This document shows positions 32,632 through 41,371 of a DNA stretch of 64,000 nt, piece after piece. The DNA comes from Sphingomonas sp. GTDB lineage: Bacteria > Pseudomonadota > Alphaproteobacteria > Sphingomonadales > Sphingomonadaceae. The position numbers and the translations under genes were made by a program. The notes under the pieces were generated by a model, which saw nothing but the letters and a program-made list of their open reading frames with translations, was not told the DNA's origin and made no database searches. The DNA lies in assembly GCF_013812825.1 (NCBI RefSeq), contig NZ_JACCSU010000027.1, forward strand, positions 35,329 through 99,328, read 5' to 3'. Every line of letters starts with the position of its first letter. Positions within the stretch are counted from its first letter, which is position 1.

Positions 32632-33561
32632 ATGTTGCTGCGCTTCATTCTGGGTCTCATCGGGGTCGGCTTCGCGTTCATCCTCACCATCTCGCTGATC
32701 AGCGACCTCACTACTTTCCTGAGCTCGCCGCCGGAGGAGAGCGCCGAGCATGAGTTCCACAAGCATCCCAAGCACCTGGCCCTCGCCAGCGACGGTCCGT
32801 TCGGCAAGTTCGACCGGCAGCAGCTGCAGCGCGGCTTCCAGGTTTACAAGGAAGTCTGCGCGGCCTGTCACAGCTTGAACCTGGTCGCGTTCCGCAACCT
32901 CCACGACCTTGGCTATGAAGAGGCCGAAGTGAAGGCGATCGCCAACCAGTGGCAAATCGAGGTGCCGACGGTGAACCCGGAAACCGGCGAGCCGGCGACC
33001 CGCAAGGCGATCCCGTCCGACACCTTCCCCGATCCCTATGCGAACGAGACCGCGGCGCGGGCGGCGAACAACAATATGCTGCCGCCCGACCTGTCGCTGA
33101 TCACCAAGGCGCGCGAGGGCGGGGCGGCCTACACTTACTCGATATTGACCGGCTACCAGCGCCAGCCGGCCAAGCTGGTCCGGGAGTTCCCGGCCGCGAA
33201 AACTCCGCCCGGGCTGCACTACAACCCCTATTTCGCCAATCTCAACATCGCCATGCCGCCGCCGCTGACCTCTGCGGGCCAGGTCACCTATGCGCCGGGC
33301 AATCCGGCGCCGACGGTCGACCAGATGGCCGAGGACGTGTCGGCGTTCCTGGTGTGGGCGGCCGAGCCCAAGCTCGAGAACCGCCACCGCTCGGGAATCG
33401 CGGTGGTGATCTTCCTGTTGGTCGGAACCGTGCTTGGCTATCTCGCCTACCGGCAGATCTGGGCCGAGGCCAAGCGCAAGGTGCGGGCCACCGGCGCGCT
33501 CGATCCCAAGAATCTGGCAAAGAGCCGCCGAGCCAAGGCCAAATCGGGCGTGACCGGCTGA
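32632..33561 (+). CDS. petC: Cytochrome c1 of the bc1 complex
   Basis: c-type cytochrome that transfers electrons from the Rieske protein to soluble cytochrome c. 309 residues: a signal or anchor helix (MLLRFILGLIGVGFAFILTISLI), the haem motif CAACHSL, the c1 signature NPYFANLNIAMPPPLT with the likely Met ligand, and a C-terminal membrane anchor (SGIAVVIFLLVGTVLGYLAYRQIWAEAKRK). Last gene of the operon. Confidence 0.96.
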   Translation: MLLRFILGLIGVGFAFILTISLISDLTTFLSSPPEESAEHEFHKHPKHLALASDGPFGKFDRQQLQRGFQVYKEVCAACHSLNLVAFRNLHDLGYEEAEVKAIANQWQIEVPTVNPETGEPATRKAIPSDTFPDPYANETAARAANNNMLPPDLSLITKAREGGAAYTYSILTGYQRQPAKLVREFPAAKTPPGLHYNPYFANLNIAMPPPLTSAGQVTYAPGNPAPTVDQMAEDVSAFLVWAAEPKLENRHRSGIAVVIFLLVGTVLGYLAYRQIWAEAKRKVRATGALDPKNLAKSRRAKAKSGVTG

Positions 33562-33661
33562 TTTCCGACGGTTTTCGCGGGGCTTAGCGGATTAATTCAG
33601 CCGCTGTTCACTCGCCGGGGGCGAAATAATAATACAACTCGTTTTTCCGTGGAGATTCGCA

Positions 33662-34201
33662 ATGCGCGCACTTCCTCTTCGTTCCGCCGCGATCGTGCTG
33701 GTCGCCGCCGTCGGCCTCGGCGGCTGCGCCACCTATAGCCCGTTCGGCTATGGCAACGGCGTGTCGGTCAGCTACGGCGACCGCTACCACGATCCTTATT
33801 ACGACCGCTACTCGCCGTACGGGTCGCGCTATGGCTCGCGCTACGGCTACGGCGCCGGCTACGCGCCTTACGGCTGGTACGACGGCTTCTATTATCCGGG
33901 CAGCGGCTATTACGTCTACGATCGCTACCGCAATCCCTACTATTGGAACGACGGCCAGCGCCGCTACTGGACGGTCCGCCAGAAGGACCCCTCGGTCCGC
34001 GAAGTCTGGAGCGACTTCGCTCGCAACCGCGCCACCACCAGCGGTACGAGCGGCACGAACCAGGTCGAACGCATGACGACCAGCCGCGTTGAGCCCGTCC
34101 GGACGAACCGCGTCGAGCGTCGGAGCGAGCCGAGGTCGTCGGTAACCGAGCGCATCCGCAGCCGCATCGCGACCCGGAGTGAACCCCCCAAGGAAGACTA
34201 A
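33662..34201 (+). CDS. Tyr/Arg-rich lipoprotein of unknown function
   Basis: 179 residues: a lipobox signal (AAIVLVAAVGLGGCATYSPF), a Tyr/Gly/Ser/Asp-rich region with near-repeats (SPYGSRYGSRYGYGAGYAPYGWYDGFYYPGSGYYVYDRYRNPYYW) and a basic, Arg/Ser/Thr-rich C-terminus containing VWSDFARNRA. Likely an envelope protein. I do not recognise a named family. The ATG is preceded by GGAGATTCGCA. Confidence 0.7.
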   Translation: MRALPLRSAAIVLVAAVGLGGCATYSPFGYGNGVSVSYGDRYHDPYYDRYSPYGSRYGSRYGYGAGYAPYGWYDGFYYPGSGYYVYDRYRNPYYWNDGQRRYWTVRQKDPSVREVWSDFARNRATTSGTSGTNQVERMTTSRVEPVRTNRVERRSEPRSSVTERIRSRIATRSEPPKED

Positions 34202-34216
34202 TCCGGCCGGACCAAG

Positions 34217-34660
34217 CTAGGGTCGGCGCTGCATCATCACGATCGACGTGAAGCTCATCACGTCGACGCCGGCCTGGTTTGAAACCATGGTCCTGGTGCG
34301 GATGACGCCGATGTGCGGCTTGGAGCGCGACGGGATCTTCTCGACGACCGCGCCGCGAACCTGCAGCCGATCGCCGGGATAGACCGGCTTCAACCAGCGC
34401 AGCTCGTCGACTCCCGGCGAGCCGAGTCCCGCCTGCCGGTCATCGACGACGTAGCGGGCGATCACCGCCATGGTCATCGCGCAGGTGTGCCAGCCGCTCG
34501 CCGACAGGCGCCCGAAATGGGTCCTGGCCGCTGCCTCGTCCGACAGATGAAAGGGCTGCGGGTCGTACTTGCGAGCGAACTCGAGCACTTCCCCGCGGGT
34601 GACGTCGTAATGGCCGAACACGGTCTCGTCGCCGACCGCGATGTCGTCGAAATATTTCAT
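34217..34660 (-). CDS. MaoC-like hot-dog dehydratase
   Basis: 147 residues from ATG 34660. Typical MaoC family: MKYFDDIAVGDE, the hydratase motif YDPQPFHLSDEAAARTHFG with catalytic Asp and His, and PVYPGDRL. These enzymes hydrate enoyl-CoA or related thioesters. The substrate is unknown. It lies downstream of the TonB receptor on the same strand; a hairpin separates them. Confidence 0.88.
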   Translation of the reverse strand: MKYFDDIAVGDETVFGHYDVTRGEVLEFARKYDPQPFHLSDEAAARTHFGRLSASGWHTCAMTMAVIARYVVDDRQAGLGSPGVDELRWLKPVYPGDRLQVRGAVVEKIPSRSKPHIGVIRTRTMVSNQAGVDVMSFTSIVMMQRRP

Positions 34661-34685
34661 CGGGCGTCTTTGCGGGGCGCGCGGC

Positions 34686-34705
34686 GGCGAAGCAACCGCT
34701 TCGCC
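34686..34705. other. Strong hairpin between TonB receptor and MaoC gene
   Basis: GGCGAAGC-AACC-GCTTCGCC, a perfect 8-bp stem. No U-run follows on the minus strand, so termination is only possible, not shown. Confidence 0.4.
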
Positions 34706-34725
34706 CTCGCTCGACGTGCCGAAAG

Positions 34726-37191
34726 CTAGAACCTGCGGCCGACTCGCAGGCCGATGGTTCGCGGCCGGGTGACGGCGGTGTAGATCTTGCCGCCGCCCGG
34801 CGTCAGCCCGTCGGGGTCGCCGCACACCGCCTCGACGCACTGGATGCTTTTGGTGATCTGGCCGCGGACGTCGAAGATGTTCTTGACGTACAGGTCGACG
34901 TTCCACGGGCCGCGCTCGACGCCCGCCGCGGCATCGACCAGCGAGTAGGCTTTCATGTTGCCGTAGATCGACTGCTCGAAGTCGCGCAGGTCGCGCCGGC
35001 GATTGCCTTCATAGCTGACGCTTCCCTGGACGTGCGCCCGCATGCCGGACAGATCCCATTCGTAGCGGGCGCGGCTGTTGGCCTTCCACTTGGCGGTCAG
35101 CGGCAGGCGCGTGCCCTTGCGAGCAAGCAGCTCGTTCTCGCCGACCGGCACGGCGCAGTCGAAGTCCTCATTGGCGATCAGGCAGAAGTCGTTGCGCATC
35201 TTGGCATCGTTGAACGCTACGCCGGTGCTCCAACTGAGGCCGGGCAGGGGACGAAGCAGCAGGTCCGCCTCGACGCCCCAGATGCGCGCGTTTCCGGCGT
35301 TGCGAATCTCGGTCAGGCCATTCAATCCGAGGAACGACAGCTGGATGTCGTTCCAGTCCTCGCGATAGCCGGCGAGGTTGAAGTGCGCGCCGTTGCCGAA
35401 GCTGATCTTGGCCCCGGTTTCGTAATTGACCAGGAAATCCGGCTTGTAGGGCGGAAGCGTGCCGCGGCGATTGACTCCGCCTGGGCGGAATCCCTTCGAC
35501 CAGGTCGCGTAGAAGAGCAGGTCGCCGTTGGGCTTGTAGGTCGCGTTCAGCCGGTGGACGAACCCGTTGTCCTTGGTCGTCTTGTCGACATTGTTGCAGG
35601 GCCCGCCGACGGTCGGCGGTCCGAACAGGTCGCAATTATATTGGTCGTTGCCGCTGTAGCCAACGCCGTCGTCTTCGAACGAATTGAAGCCGAAGAAGCC
35701 GACCAGCGAGTTCTTGAAGCGGTACAGCCGTCCGCCGCCAGTGAGCGACACCTGCGGCGTCAGATCGTAGGTGGCTTCGCCGAAGACCGCGTAGTCGCGA
35801 TCGACGCGGAGCTGCTTGGTCAGCCAGATATTGTCGTCCGTGCCATCGACCGCGAGATCGTCGGACAGATTGTCGATGATGTAGTTCTGCTCGATGTTGT
35901 GCGTCTGGCGCTGGTAGAACAGCCCGCCGACGAGGCGGATCGGCCGGTCCGGCGGCGAGGTGAAGCGCAACTCGTGCGACTGCTTGGTGAAGCTGTCGTC
36001 GGAGACGATGTACTGCGTTGGCTCGATCTGGTTGAAGTCGTTGTCGTACCAGTAGACCGCGTAGCCGGCGAGCACGTCGTAGAAGTAGCTGTAGTCGGAA
36101 TAATCGAATTCGCCGTCGATTTGGCGCTTCATGTAGGAGCCGGCGTAGGTGACGTCGAAATTGGCGAGCTTGCCTTCGACCGTCAGCGACGCCTGCCACC
36201 ATTTGTCGTCGTTGCGTTCGGGCCGGAATTGCATCGTCTCGAGCGGGCCCAGGCCCGATTCTTCGGCAAAGGAGCCGTCGCTCTTCTGCCGCTGGCCCAT
36301 GATCTGCGGAGTCACGGTCCAGCTGTCGTCAAGGTCGATCCGGAGCGCAGCTCGAGCCCCGTACGTGTCGACGTCGTTGTAATTGTCCTCGGCCAGACTG
36401 CTGATGGTGATGTCGTCGCCGGGCAGGTCGACGAGATTTCCCTCATCGTCGAACTTCATGATCGGGTAGGTGCGAGTGCCCTCGACATTGTCGATGTAGC
36501 CGCCGTCGCGCCGGTACCAGCCGACGACCCGGGCGGCCATGTTGCTCGCCACCGGCAGGTTGACGAAGCCCTCGCCGGTGTAGCCGAAGTCGCCGTGGGC
36601 GACCTTGTTCACCTCGAGGTTGACCTGGCCGTACGCGCTGCTGAGGTCCGGCTTGTTGGTGATCAGCCGGATCGTTCCAGCCTGGCTCGAGGCGCCGTAG
36701 AGCGTGCCTTGCGGGCCGGCGAGCGCCTCGACCCGGGCGAGGTCGAAGACGTGCAGGTCGAGCGCACCGGTGATGGTCGTGATCGGCTGCTCGTCGAGAT
36801 AGGTGCCGACGCTTGGCAGCGACGCCGAGTGGTTGGCGTTCTCGCCGCTTGCAACGCCGCGGAAGTAAACGTTGGCGAAGCCGGGTCCCGCCGACTTGTA
36901 CGACAGCGACGGGACTATTTTCGCGTAATCGTCGAACGAGTCGACCTGGTTATCGTCGAGCGTCTTGGTGGTGATCGCGGTGATCGCAATCGGCACGTCC
37001 TGGAGATTCTCGGCGCGGCGCTGGGCGGTGACGATGATGTCCTGGCTGTCGCTGTCGACCTGCGTCTTGGCCTCGGTGCCGGCCGGTTCGCCCGCGCCCG
37101 TGTCCTGGGCGGCCGCGGTAGCGGGCGAGGCCAGCACGGTCGACGCAAGCAGCGCGGCCGCGGCGCGCCGAGTCCAGTCAGCCGATGCCAT
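34726..37191 (-). CDS. TonB-dependent outer-membrane receptor
   Basis: 821 residues from ATG 37191. Signal peptide (AAAALLASTVLASPATAAAQ), TonB-box region DIIVTAQRRAENLQDVPIAITAIT, plug domain (about 50-190) with GPQGTLYGASSQAGTIRLITNKP, and a beta-barrel ending in GLRVGRRF with a terminal Phe. This is the catechol/complex-carbohydrate-like receptor class abundant in sphingomonads; the ligand is unknown. No FecR/FecI regulator or N-terminal signalling domain is seen. The next gene upstream is a TPR-sulfotransferase. Confidence 0.9.
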   Translation of the reverse strand: MASADWTRRAAAALLASTVLASPATAAAQDTGAGEPAGTEAKTQVDSDSQDIIVTAQRRAENLQDVPIAITAITTKTLDDNQVDSFDDYAKIVPSLSYKSAGPGFANVYFRGVASGENANHSASLPSVGTYLDEQPITTITGALDLHVFDLARVEALAGPQGTLYGASSQAGTIRLITNKPDLSSAYGQVNLEVNKVAHGDFGYTGEGFVNLPVASNMAARVVGWYRRDGGYIDNVEGTRTYPIMKFDDEGNLVDLPGDDITISSLAEDNYNDVDTYGARAALRIDLDDSWTVTPQIMGQRQKSDGSFAEESGLGPLETMQFRPERNDDKWWQASLTVEGKLANFDVTYAGSYMKRQIDGEFDYSDYSYFYDVLAGYAVYWYDNDFNQIEPTQYIVSDDSFTKQSHELRFTSPPDRPIRLVGGLFYQRQTHNIEQNYIIDNLSDDLAVDGTDDNIWLTKQLRVDRDYAVFGEATYDLTPQVSLTGGGRLYRFKNSLVGFFGFNSFEDDGVGYSGNDQYNCDLFGPPTVGGPCNNVDKTTKDNGFVHRLNATYKPNGDLLFYATWSKGFRPGGVNRRGTLPPYKPDFLVNYETGAKISFGNGAHFNLAGYREDWNDIQLSFLGLNGLTEIRNAGNARIWGVEADLLLRPLPGLSWSTGVAFNDAKMRNDFCLIANEDFDCAVPVGENELLARKGTRLPLTAKWKANSRARYEWDLSGMRAHVQGSVSYEGNRRRDLRDFEQSIYGNMKAYSLVDAAAGVERGPWNVDLYVKNIFDVRGQITKSIQCVEAVCGDPDGLTPGGGKIYTAVTRPRTIGLRVGRRF

Positions 37192-37282
37192 CGTCCATCC
37201 CCCCTTGTTCGCCCATGCAACACTGTGCCCGCGCCGATTCGGCGTCAATCGCTTTGTCGATGCATGTCAAAAAATGGCGCTC

Positions 37283-39121
37283 CTATGGCCTCGGCGCATC
37301 ATCCCAATGGTCGAGCGCCGCGCCGAGCGCTTGCTTCAGCGGGCCGAGCCACTGCTCGAACCGCCGCCACTGGTCGAGCCCTTCGCTGCTGATCGGCCGC
37401 CGCACTTGCTCGGAGCTGGCGGTGCGGACCGGCCGGGCATTCTCGTAGAACCTCAGGCAGGTCTCATCGAAGGTCAAACCGAGCGCGTCGAGCAGCCGGC
37501 GAATTTCGCCCTCGGGATCGGCGACCAGCCGCTCGTGGACCACTCGGTGGACGACCCCCGGAATGACGCGGTCGAAATGCGCCATCAGCCGCACATAGTC
37601 GCGGTAATAGGCGCCGACCGCCTCGAGCGAGTAGGAAAATGCCTGGCCGCGCGCGAAGTGCTGCTTGAAGTTGGAAAAGCAGCAGGCGAGCGGGTGGCGG
37701 CGCGCATCGATGATCCGGGCGTTGGGCAGGATCAGCCGGATAAAGCCGGTGTGCGCCCAATTGTTGGGCATCTTGTCGATGAAGAAGGGCGTGCCGGCGG
37801 TGCGCTGGATCCGGGTCCGGTCGAGATACTCGCGGCCGAGCGCTCCGAGCTCCCCGGCCGGCAGTTCGGCGAGGATCGCCGGGTATCGCGATTTCTGTCC
37901 GCGATCATCCTCGCGGCGATCATCCTCGCGGCGGTTGGCCCGCTGCGACAAGGCGATGATGTCGGGCAGCTCCATCGTGCCTTCGACCAAGGGGTGGCTG
38001 GCGAGGATCTGCTCGATCAGGGTCGACCCGGCGCGCGGCATTCCGAGGATGAAAATGGGATCGGGCGAACGGCACCCGGCGCCCGCGCGCTCGGCGAGGA
38101 ATTCGGCCGTGAACAGCGCTTCGCACGTTTCGACATGTTCGGTGATCGCCGCCGGGTCGTAATGGAGCTGGCCGGCACGGATCCGATTGCCCTGGGAATA
38201 ATGGTCGAAAGCGCCGTCGTCCTCGCGCCGGTCCTCGAGCGCCTTGCCGAGCGCGAAATGGAGGTGCAGCCGATCGTCGTCGCTGATTGCCTCGCCGGCA
38301 AGAGCGGAGCGCATCGCGGCGATGTCCTCGTCCGAAAAGCGCACGGTCTTGAGGTTGGCGAGGCTCCACCACGCCTCGCCGAGGCTCGGGGCGAGCTCGA
38401 TTGCCCGGCGGTAGGCGGCGATCGCCTCGCCTTGTTCGCCGACCGTCTTGAGCAAATGGCCGAGGCTCATCCACACTTTGGGCTGCCCCGGGTGGCGCGA
38501 CAGCACGTCCCGGTACAGCGCGATGGCCTCGTCGTAGCCGCCCAGCCGGCCGAGCGCCGCCGCGCGCAGGTTGCGCTGGGCATCGTCCTGCGCTCCCAGG
38601 CGCTCGATCCGGTCGAGCTCGGCAAGAGCTTCCTCGGCGCGGTGCTGCCGGTAGAGGATCGTCGCGAGGTTGGCGCGCGCCGCCGCCCAGCCGGGAGCGA
38701 GCTCGATCGCCCGGCGGAGCAAGTTCTCGGAGTCGACGCGGCGGCCGAGGCGGGCGGCAAGCTCGGCCATCATCCGGATCGCGGCGACGTCGGTCGGCCG
38801 GCGCTTGAGCAACGGCCGAAGGATCGCTTCGGCCGCCGGCAGATCATTGTCGACCAGCGCCGCACCCGCGCGGATCAGTTCGGGATCGCGGACCGACGCG
38901 GAGATGGCGGCGAGTTCGGCCTCGTTGGCGGCCTCGTCCTCGCCGGTTCGGCGCAGCGCCTCGCCGAGCAGCCGGTAGCCGTCGGCGCTGCCGGGGACCG
39001 AGGCGAGGATTTCGCGTGCCTGCTCGGCGGCCAGCCTGGGCTGCTGCTCGAGCAGATTGCGGCCGTGAGCGAGCGCCGCGGCAACATTTGGCGCGGTCTG
39101 GGGATTGAACGCCCTGTCCAT
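37283..39121 (-). CDS. TPR-repeat sulfotransferase family protein
   Basis: 612 residues. The N-terminal half is a string of TPR units (for example AEQAREILASVPGSADGYRLLGEALRRTG; AIALYRDVLSRHPGQPKVWMSLGHLLKTVGE; AIAAYRRAIELAPSLGEAWWSLANLKT). The C-terminal half is a sulfotransferase domain with the PAPS 5'-phosphosulfate loop DPIFILGMPRAGSTLIEQILASHP near residue 352. The acceptor is unknown. Such genes commonly accompany TonB receptors in sphingomonads. A 15-bp tandem duplication encodes RREDDRREDDR in the middle of the sulfotransferase domain. Confidence 0.88.
   Translation of the reverse strand: MDRAFNPQTAPNVAAALAHGRNLLEQQPRLAAEQAREILASVPGSADGYRLLGEALRRTGEDEAANEAELAAISASVRDPELIRAGAALVDNDLPAAEAILRPLLKRRPTDVAAIRMMAELAARLGRRVDSENLLRRAIELAPGWAAARANLATILYRQHRAEEALAELDRIERLGAQDDAQRNLRAAALGRLGGYDEAIALYRDVLSRHPGQPKVWMSLGHLLKTVGEQGEAIAAYRRAIELAPSLGEAWWSLANLKTVRFSDEDIAAMRSALAGEAISDDDRLHLHFALGKALEDRREDDGAFDHYSQGNRIRAGQLHYDPAAITEHVETCEALFTAEFLAERAGAGCRSPDPIFILGMPRAGSTLIEQILASHPLVEGTMELPDIIALSQRANRREDDRREDDRGQKSRYPAILAELPAGELGALGREYLDRTRIQRTAGTPFFIDKMPNNWAHTGFIRLILPNARIIDARRHPLACCFSNFKQHFARGQAFSYSLEAVGAYYRDYVRLMAHFDRVIPGVVHRVVHERLVADPEGEIRRLLDALGLTFDETCLRFYENARPVRTASSEQVRRPISSEGLDQWRRFEQWLGPLKQALGAALDHWDDAPRP
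37901..37930. repeat. Perfect 15-bp tandem duplication inside the sulfotransferase gene
   Basis: GCGATCATCCTCGCG occurs twice in a row. It encodes a repeated REDDR and is in frame, so it is a possible slippage site. Confidence 0.85.
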
Positions 39122-39129
39122 GGTGAAGC

Positions 39130-39801
39130 TTGCCTAGCCTCTTGGCGGCGATCGCGACAAGGGAGCGGCTGGTGCCTCTGCTGACTCTGGCCGTGCTTGC
39201 GGGGGTGTGGCTGGCGATGCTTCTGCTCGGCGCCGGGAATAGCGACCGGGCGCTGCTGATGGCGCTGTACGCCGGCGATGAGCCGTGGCTGGCGCTGGCG
39301 GCGCTCGGTTTCACCTACCTGGGCAATTGGCCGACCGTGGTCGCGGTGACCATTCTCGGCTCGGGATGGCTGCTGTATCGAGGCAAGCGCCGGGCGGCGC
39401 TGCTGCTGCTCATTGCGAGCTTCTCCGGCCGGCTCCTTGTGATCCTCGAAAAGGCCTATTTCGCGCGCCTCCGCCCAGAGGAGAATTTGCGCCTCGCCGA
39501 AGTCCATTACCAGTCGTTCCCGAGCGGCCACGCGGCCAATTCGATGATCGTCTATCTCGGCTTCGCATTGCTCGCGTTCGACGATCCGCGGCATCGGCGC
39601 TGGGCCGTCGCGGCGGCGCTGCTGCTTTCCGTCCTGATCGGCTTCAGCCGGCCGATGCTCGGAGTTCATTGGCCGAGCGACGTCGTCGCCGGCTGGTCGT
39701 TCGGATTGTTCTGGACGCTGCTGGTGATCGCGGTTGCGGAGCGCTGGGCGGGGCGCAGCCTTGCCAAGAAAGACCCTACGGATCGGGCGGAGAGCGTTTG
39801 A
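39130..39801 (+). CDS. PAP2-family phosphatase, membrane bound
   Basis: 223 residues with about six membrane segments and the phosphatase motifs KAYFARLRPEE (near 107), PSGH (near 130) and SRPMLGVHWPSDVVAG (near 173-187), all with catalytic residues kept. Family members dephosphorylate undecaprenyl pyrophosphate, phosphatidic acid or PGP. The substrate is open. The start is a TTG at 39130; GTG 39172 (MPLLTLAVLAG) is an alternative. Divergent from the TPR-sulfotransferase with only 8 bases between starts. Its 3' end overlaps the convergent VOC gene by 26 bases. Confidence 0.85.
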   Translation: MPSLLAAIATRERLVPLLTLAVLAGVWLAMLLLGAGNSDRALLMALYAGDEPWLALAALGFTYLGNWPTVVAVTILGSGWLLYRGKRRAALLLLIASFSGRLLVILEKAYFARLRPEENLRLAEVHYQSFPSGHAANSMIVYLGFALLAFDDPRHRRWAVAAALLLSVLIGFSRPMLGVHWPSDVVAGWSFGLFWTLLVIAVAERWAGRSLAKKDPTDRAESV

Positions 39802-40144
39802 TCTCGAACAGGTGACCGTCGGGGGTCCGGAAATATTGCCACTCATGGCCGTTCCACGACCCCCGATCGCCGATCAGCTCGGCTCCCCCGGCGACCAAGG
39901 CTCGCGCCGCTCGGTCGACGTCGTCGACCTCGAAGGCGATGGTCGGGGGCGTGTTGAGATCCTTGCCGCGCCCGTCGCGGCCGAAGATCTCGAGCTGCTG
40001 GCCGGGCGCGACTCGAAGGATCGCCTGACGGTCGCCGCTCGCCTCGACCGTCAGGCCGAGCACCTGCGTGAAGAATCGCAGCGAGGTTTCGTAGTCGTCG
40101 GTGCCGACGCCGACCCAGGAGAAGCCTTTGACCCTTATCGCCAT
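39776..40144 (-). CDS. VOC superfamily protein
   Basis: 122 residues from ATG 40144 (MAIRVKGFSWVGVGTDDYETSLRFFTQVLGL). A two-module glyoxalase-like fold: GLTVEASGDRQAILRVAPGQQLEIFG and IAFEVDDVDRAARALVAGGAELIGDRGSWNGHEWQYFRTPDGHLFEIKR. Candidate metal ligands are the Glu in LEIF and FEIK and the His in GHEW. The substrate is unknown. It is 10 bases downstream of ychF on the same strand and probably co-transcribed. Confidence 0.85.
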   Translation of the reverse strand: MAIRVKGFSWVGVGTDDYETSLRFFTQVLGLTVEASGDRQAILRVAPGQQLEIFGRDGRGKDLNTPPTIAFEVDDVDRAARALVAGGAELIGDRGSWNGHEWQYFRTPDGHLFEIKRSPPDP

Positions 40145-40154
40145 TCGCTGACCC

Positions 40155-41255
40155 TCATACGTTGAACCGGAACAGCAGGACGTCGCCGTCCTGGACGACA
40201 TAGTCCTTGCCCTCGGCGCGCATCTTGCCGGCCTCCTTGGCCCCCGACTCGCCGCCGCAGGCGATGAAATCCTCATAGGCAATGGTTTCGGAGCGAATGA
40301 AGCCGCGTTCGAAGTCGGTGTGGATGACTCCGGCGGCCTGCGGCGCTCTCGCTCCCCTGGGCACGGTCCAGGCGCGCGCTTCCTTGGGCCCGGCGGTGAA
40401 GAAGGTGATCAGGCCCAGCAGCTGATAGCCGGCGCGGATCACGCGCGTCAGGCCGGTTTCCTCGAGCCCCAGGTCGGCAAGGAACGCCGCTCGGTCGCTC
40501 TCCCCCAGCGTCGCGATCTCCGCCTCGATCGCGGCCGAGACGATGACCGCCCCGGCGTGCTCGGCGGCGGCTTTCTCGAACACTTGCGCCGACAGTGCAT
40601 TGCCCTCCGCCGCGTCGGCCTCGTCGACGTTGCACACGTAAAGGACGGGCTTGGCGGTCAGCAGCTGCGCGCGCTCGAGCGCCTTGTGCTCCTCCGCATC
40701 TTTCGGTTTGACCAGCCGAGCGGGCCTGGACTCCTTGAGCAGCTCGAGCGCCTGGCCGAGGACCGAGGCTTCGATCCTGGCCTCCTTGTCGCCCTGCTGC
40801 GCTTTCTTGACGAGGTTCGGCACGCGCCGCTCGAGGCTGTCGAGATCGGCCAGCATCAGCTCCGTCTCGACGACCTCCGCGTCGGCGATCGGGTCCACTC
40901 GGCCCTCGACGTGGGTGACGTCGCCGCCGGTGAAGCAGCGCAGCACGTGGACGATCGCGTCGACCTCGCGGATGTTGGCGAGGAATTTGTTGCCCAGGCC
41001 CTCGCCCTGGCTGGCTCCGCGGACTAGTCCGGCGATGTCGACGAACTCGATCTGGGTGTCGATCGTCTGGGCGGACTTGGCGATCCCGGCGATCTTGTGC
41101 AGCCGCTCGTCGGGCACCGCGACGCGGCCGACGTTGGGCTCGATGGTGCAGAACGGATAATTCGCCGCCTGCGCTGCCGCGGTCTCGGTCAGAGCGTTGA
41201 AAAGCGTCGATTTCCCGACATTCGGCAAGCCGACGATGCCGCAGCGAAAGCCCAT
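40155..41255 (-). CDS. ychF: Redox-regulated ATPase YchF (Obg family)
   Basis: 366 residues from ATG 41255 ([23 protein letters not shown]). P-loop GLPNVGKST, switch region [32 protein letters not shown] and the NVDE motif (VCNVDEAD) that replaces NKxD and favours ATP over GTP. The C-terminal TGS domain includes [37 protein letters not shown]. It binds the ribosome and takes part in stress responses. The track start at 41309 adds an unsupported N-terminus. Confidence 0.95.
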   Translation of the reverse strand: MGFRCGIVGLPNVGKSTLFNALTETAAAQAANYPFCTIEPNVGRVAVPDERLHKIAGIAKSAQTIDTQIEFVDIAGLVRGASQGEGLGNKFLANIREVDAIVHVLRCFTGGDVTHVEGRVDPIADAEVVETELMLADLDSLERRVPNLVKKAQQGDKEARIEASVLGQALELLKESRPARLVKPKDAEEHKALERAQLLTAKPVLYVCNVDEADAAEGNALSAQVFEKAAAEHAGAVIVSAAIEAEIATLGESDRAAFLADLGLEETGLTRVIRAGYQLLGLITFFTAGPKEARAWTVPRGARAPQAAGVIHTDFERGFIRSETIAYEDFIACGGESGAKEAGKMRAEGKDYVVQDGDVLLFRFNV

Positions 41256-41371
41256 CGGAAGTCCTTTGGTGAAGGGGATTGCGACGCGCTTAGCGGTGCC
41301 TCGGGACAAAATGAAGCGGCTGCGGCCGAACTCGAACGGAAACCGACGGTCGGCCCCGCCGTTAGTTCATC

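Noticed and set aside
35032-39184. Two long plus-strand ORFs (786 and 739 residues) opposite the TonB receptor and the sulfotransferase.
   Set aside because: High-GC antisense shadows; the minus-strand genes show clear domains.
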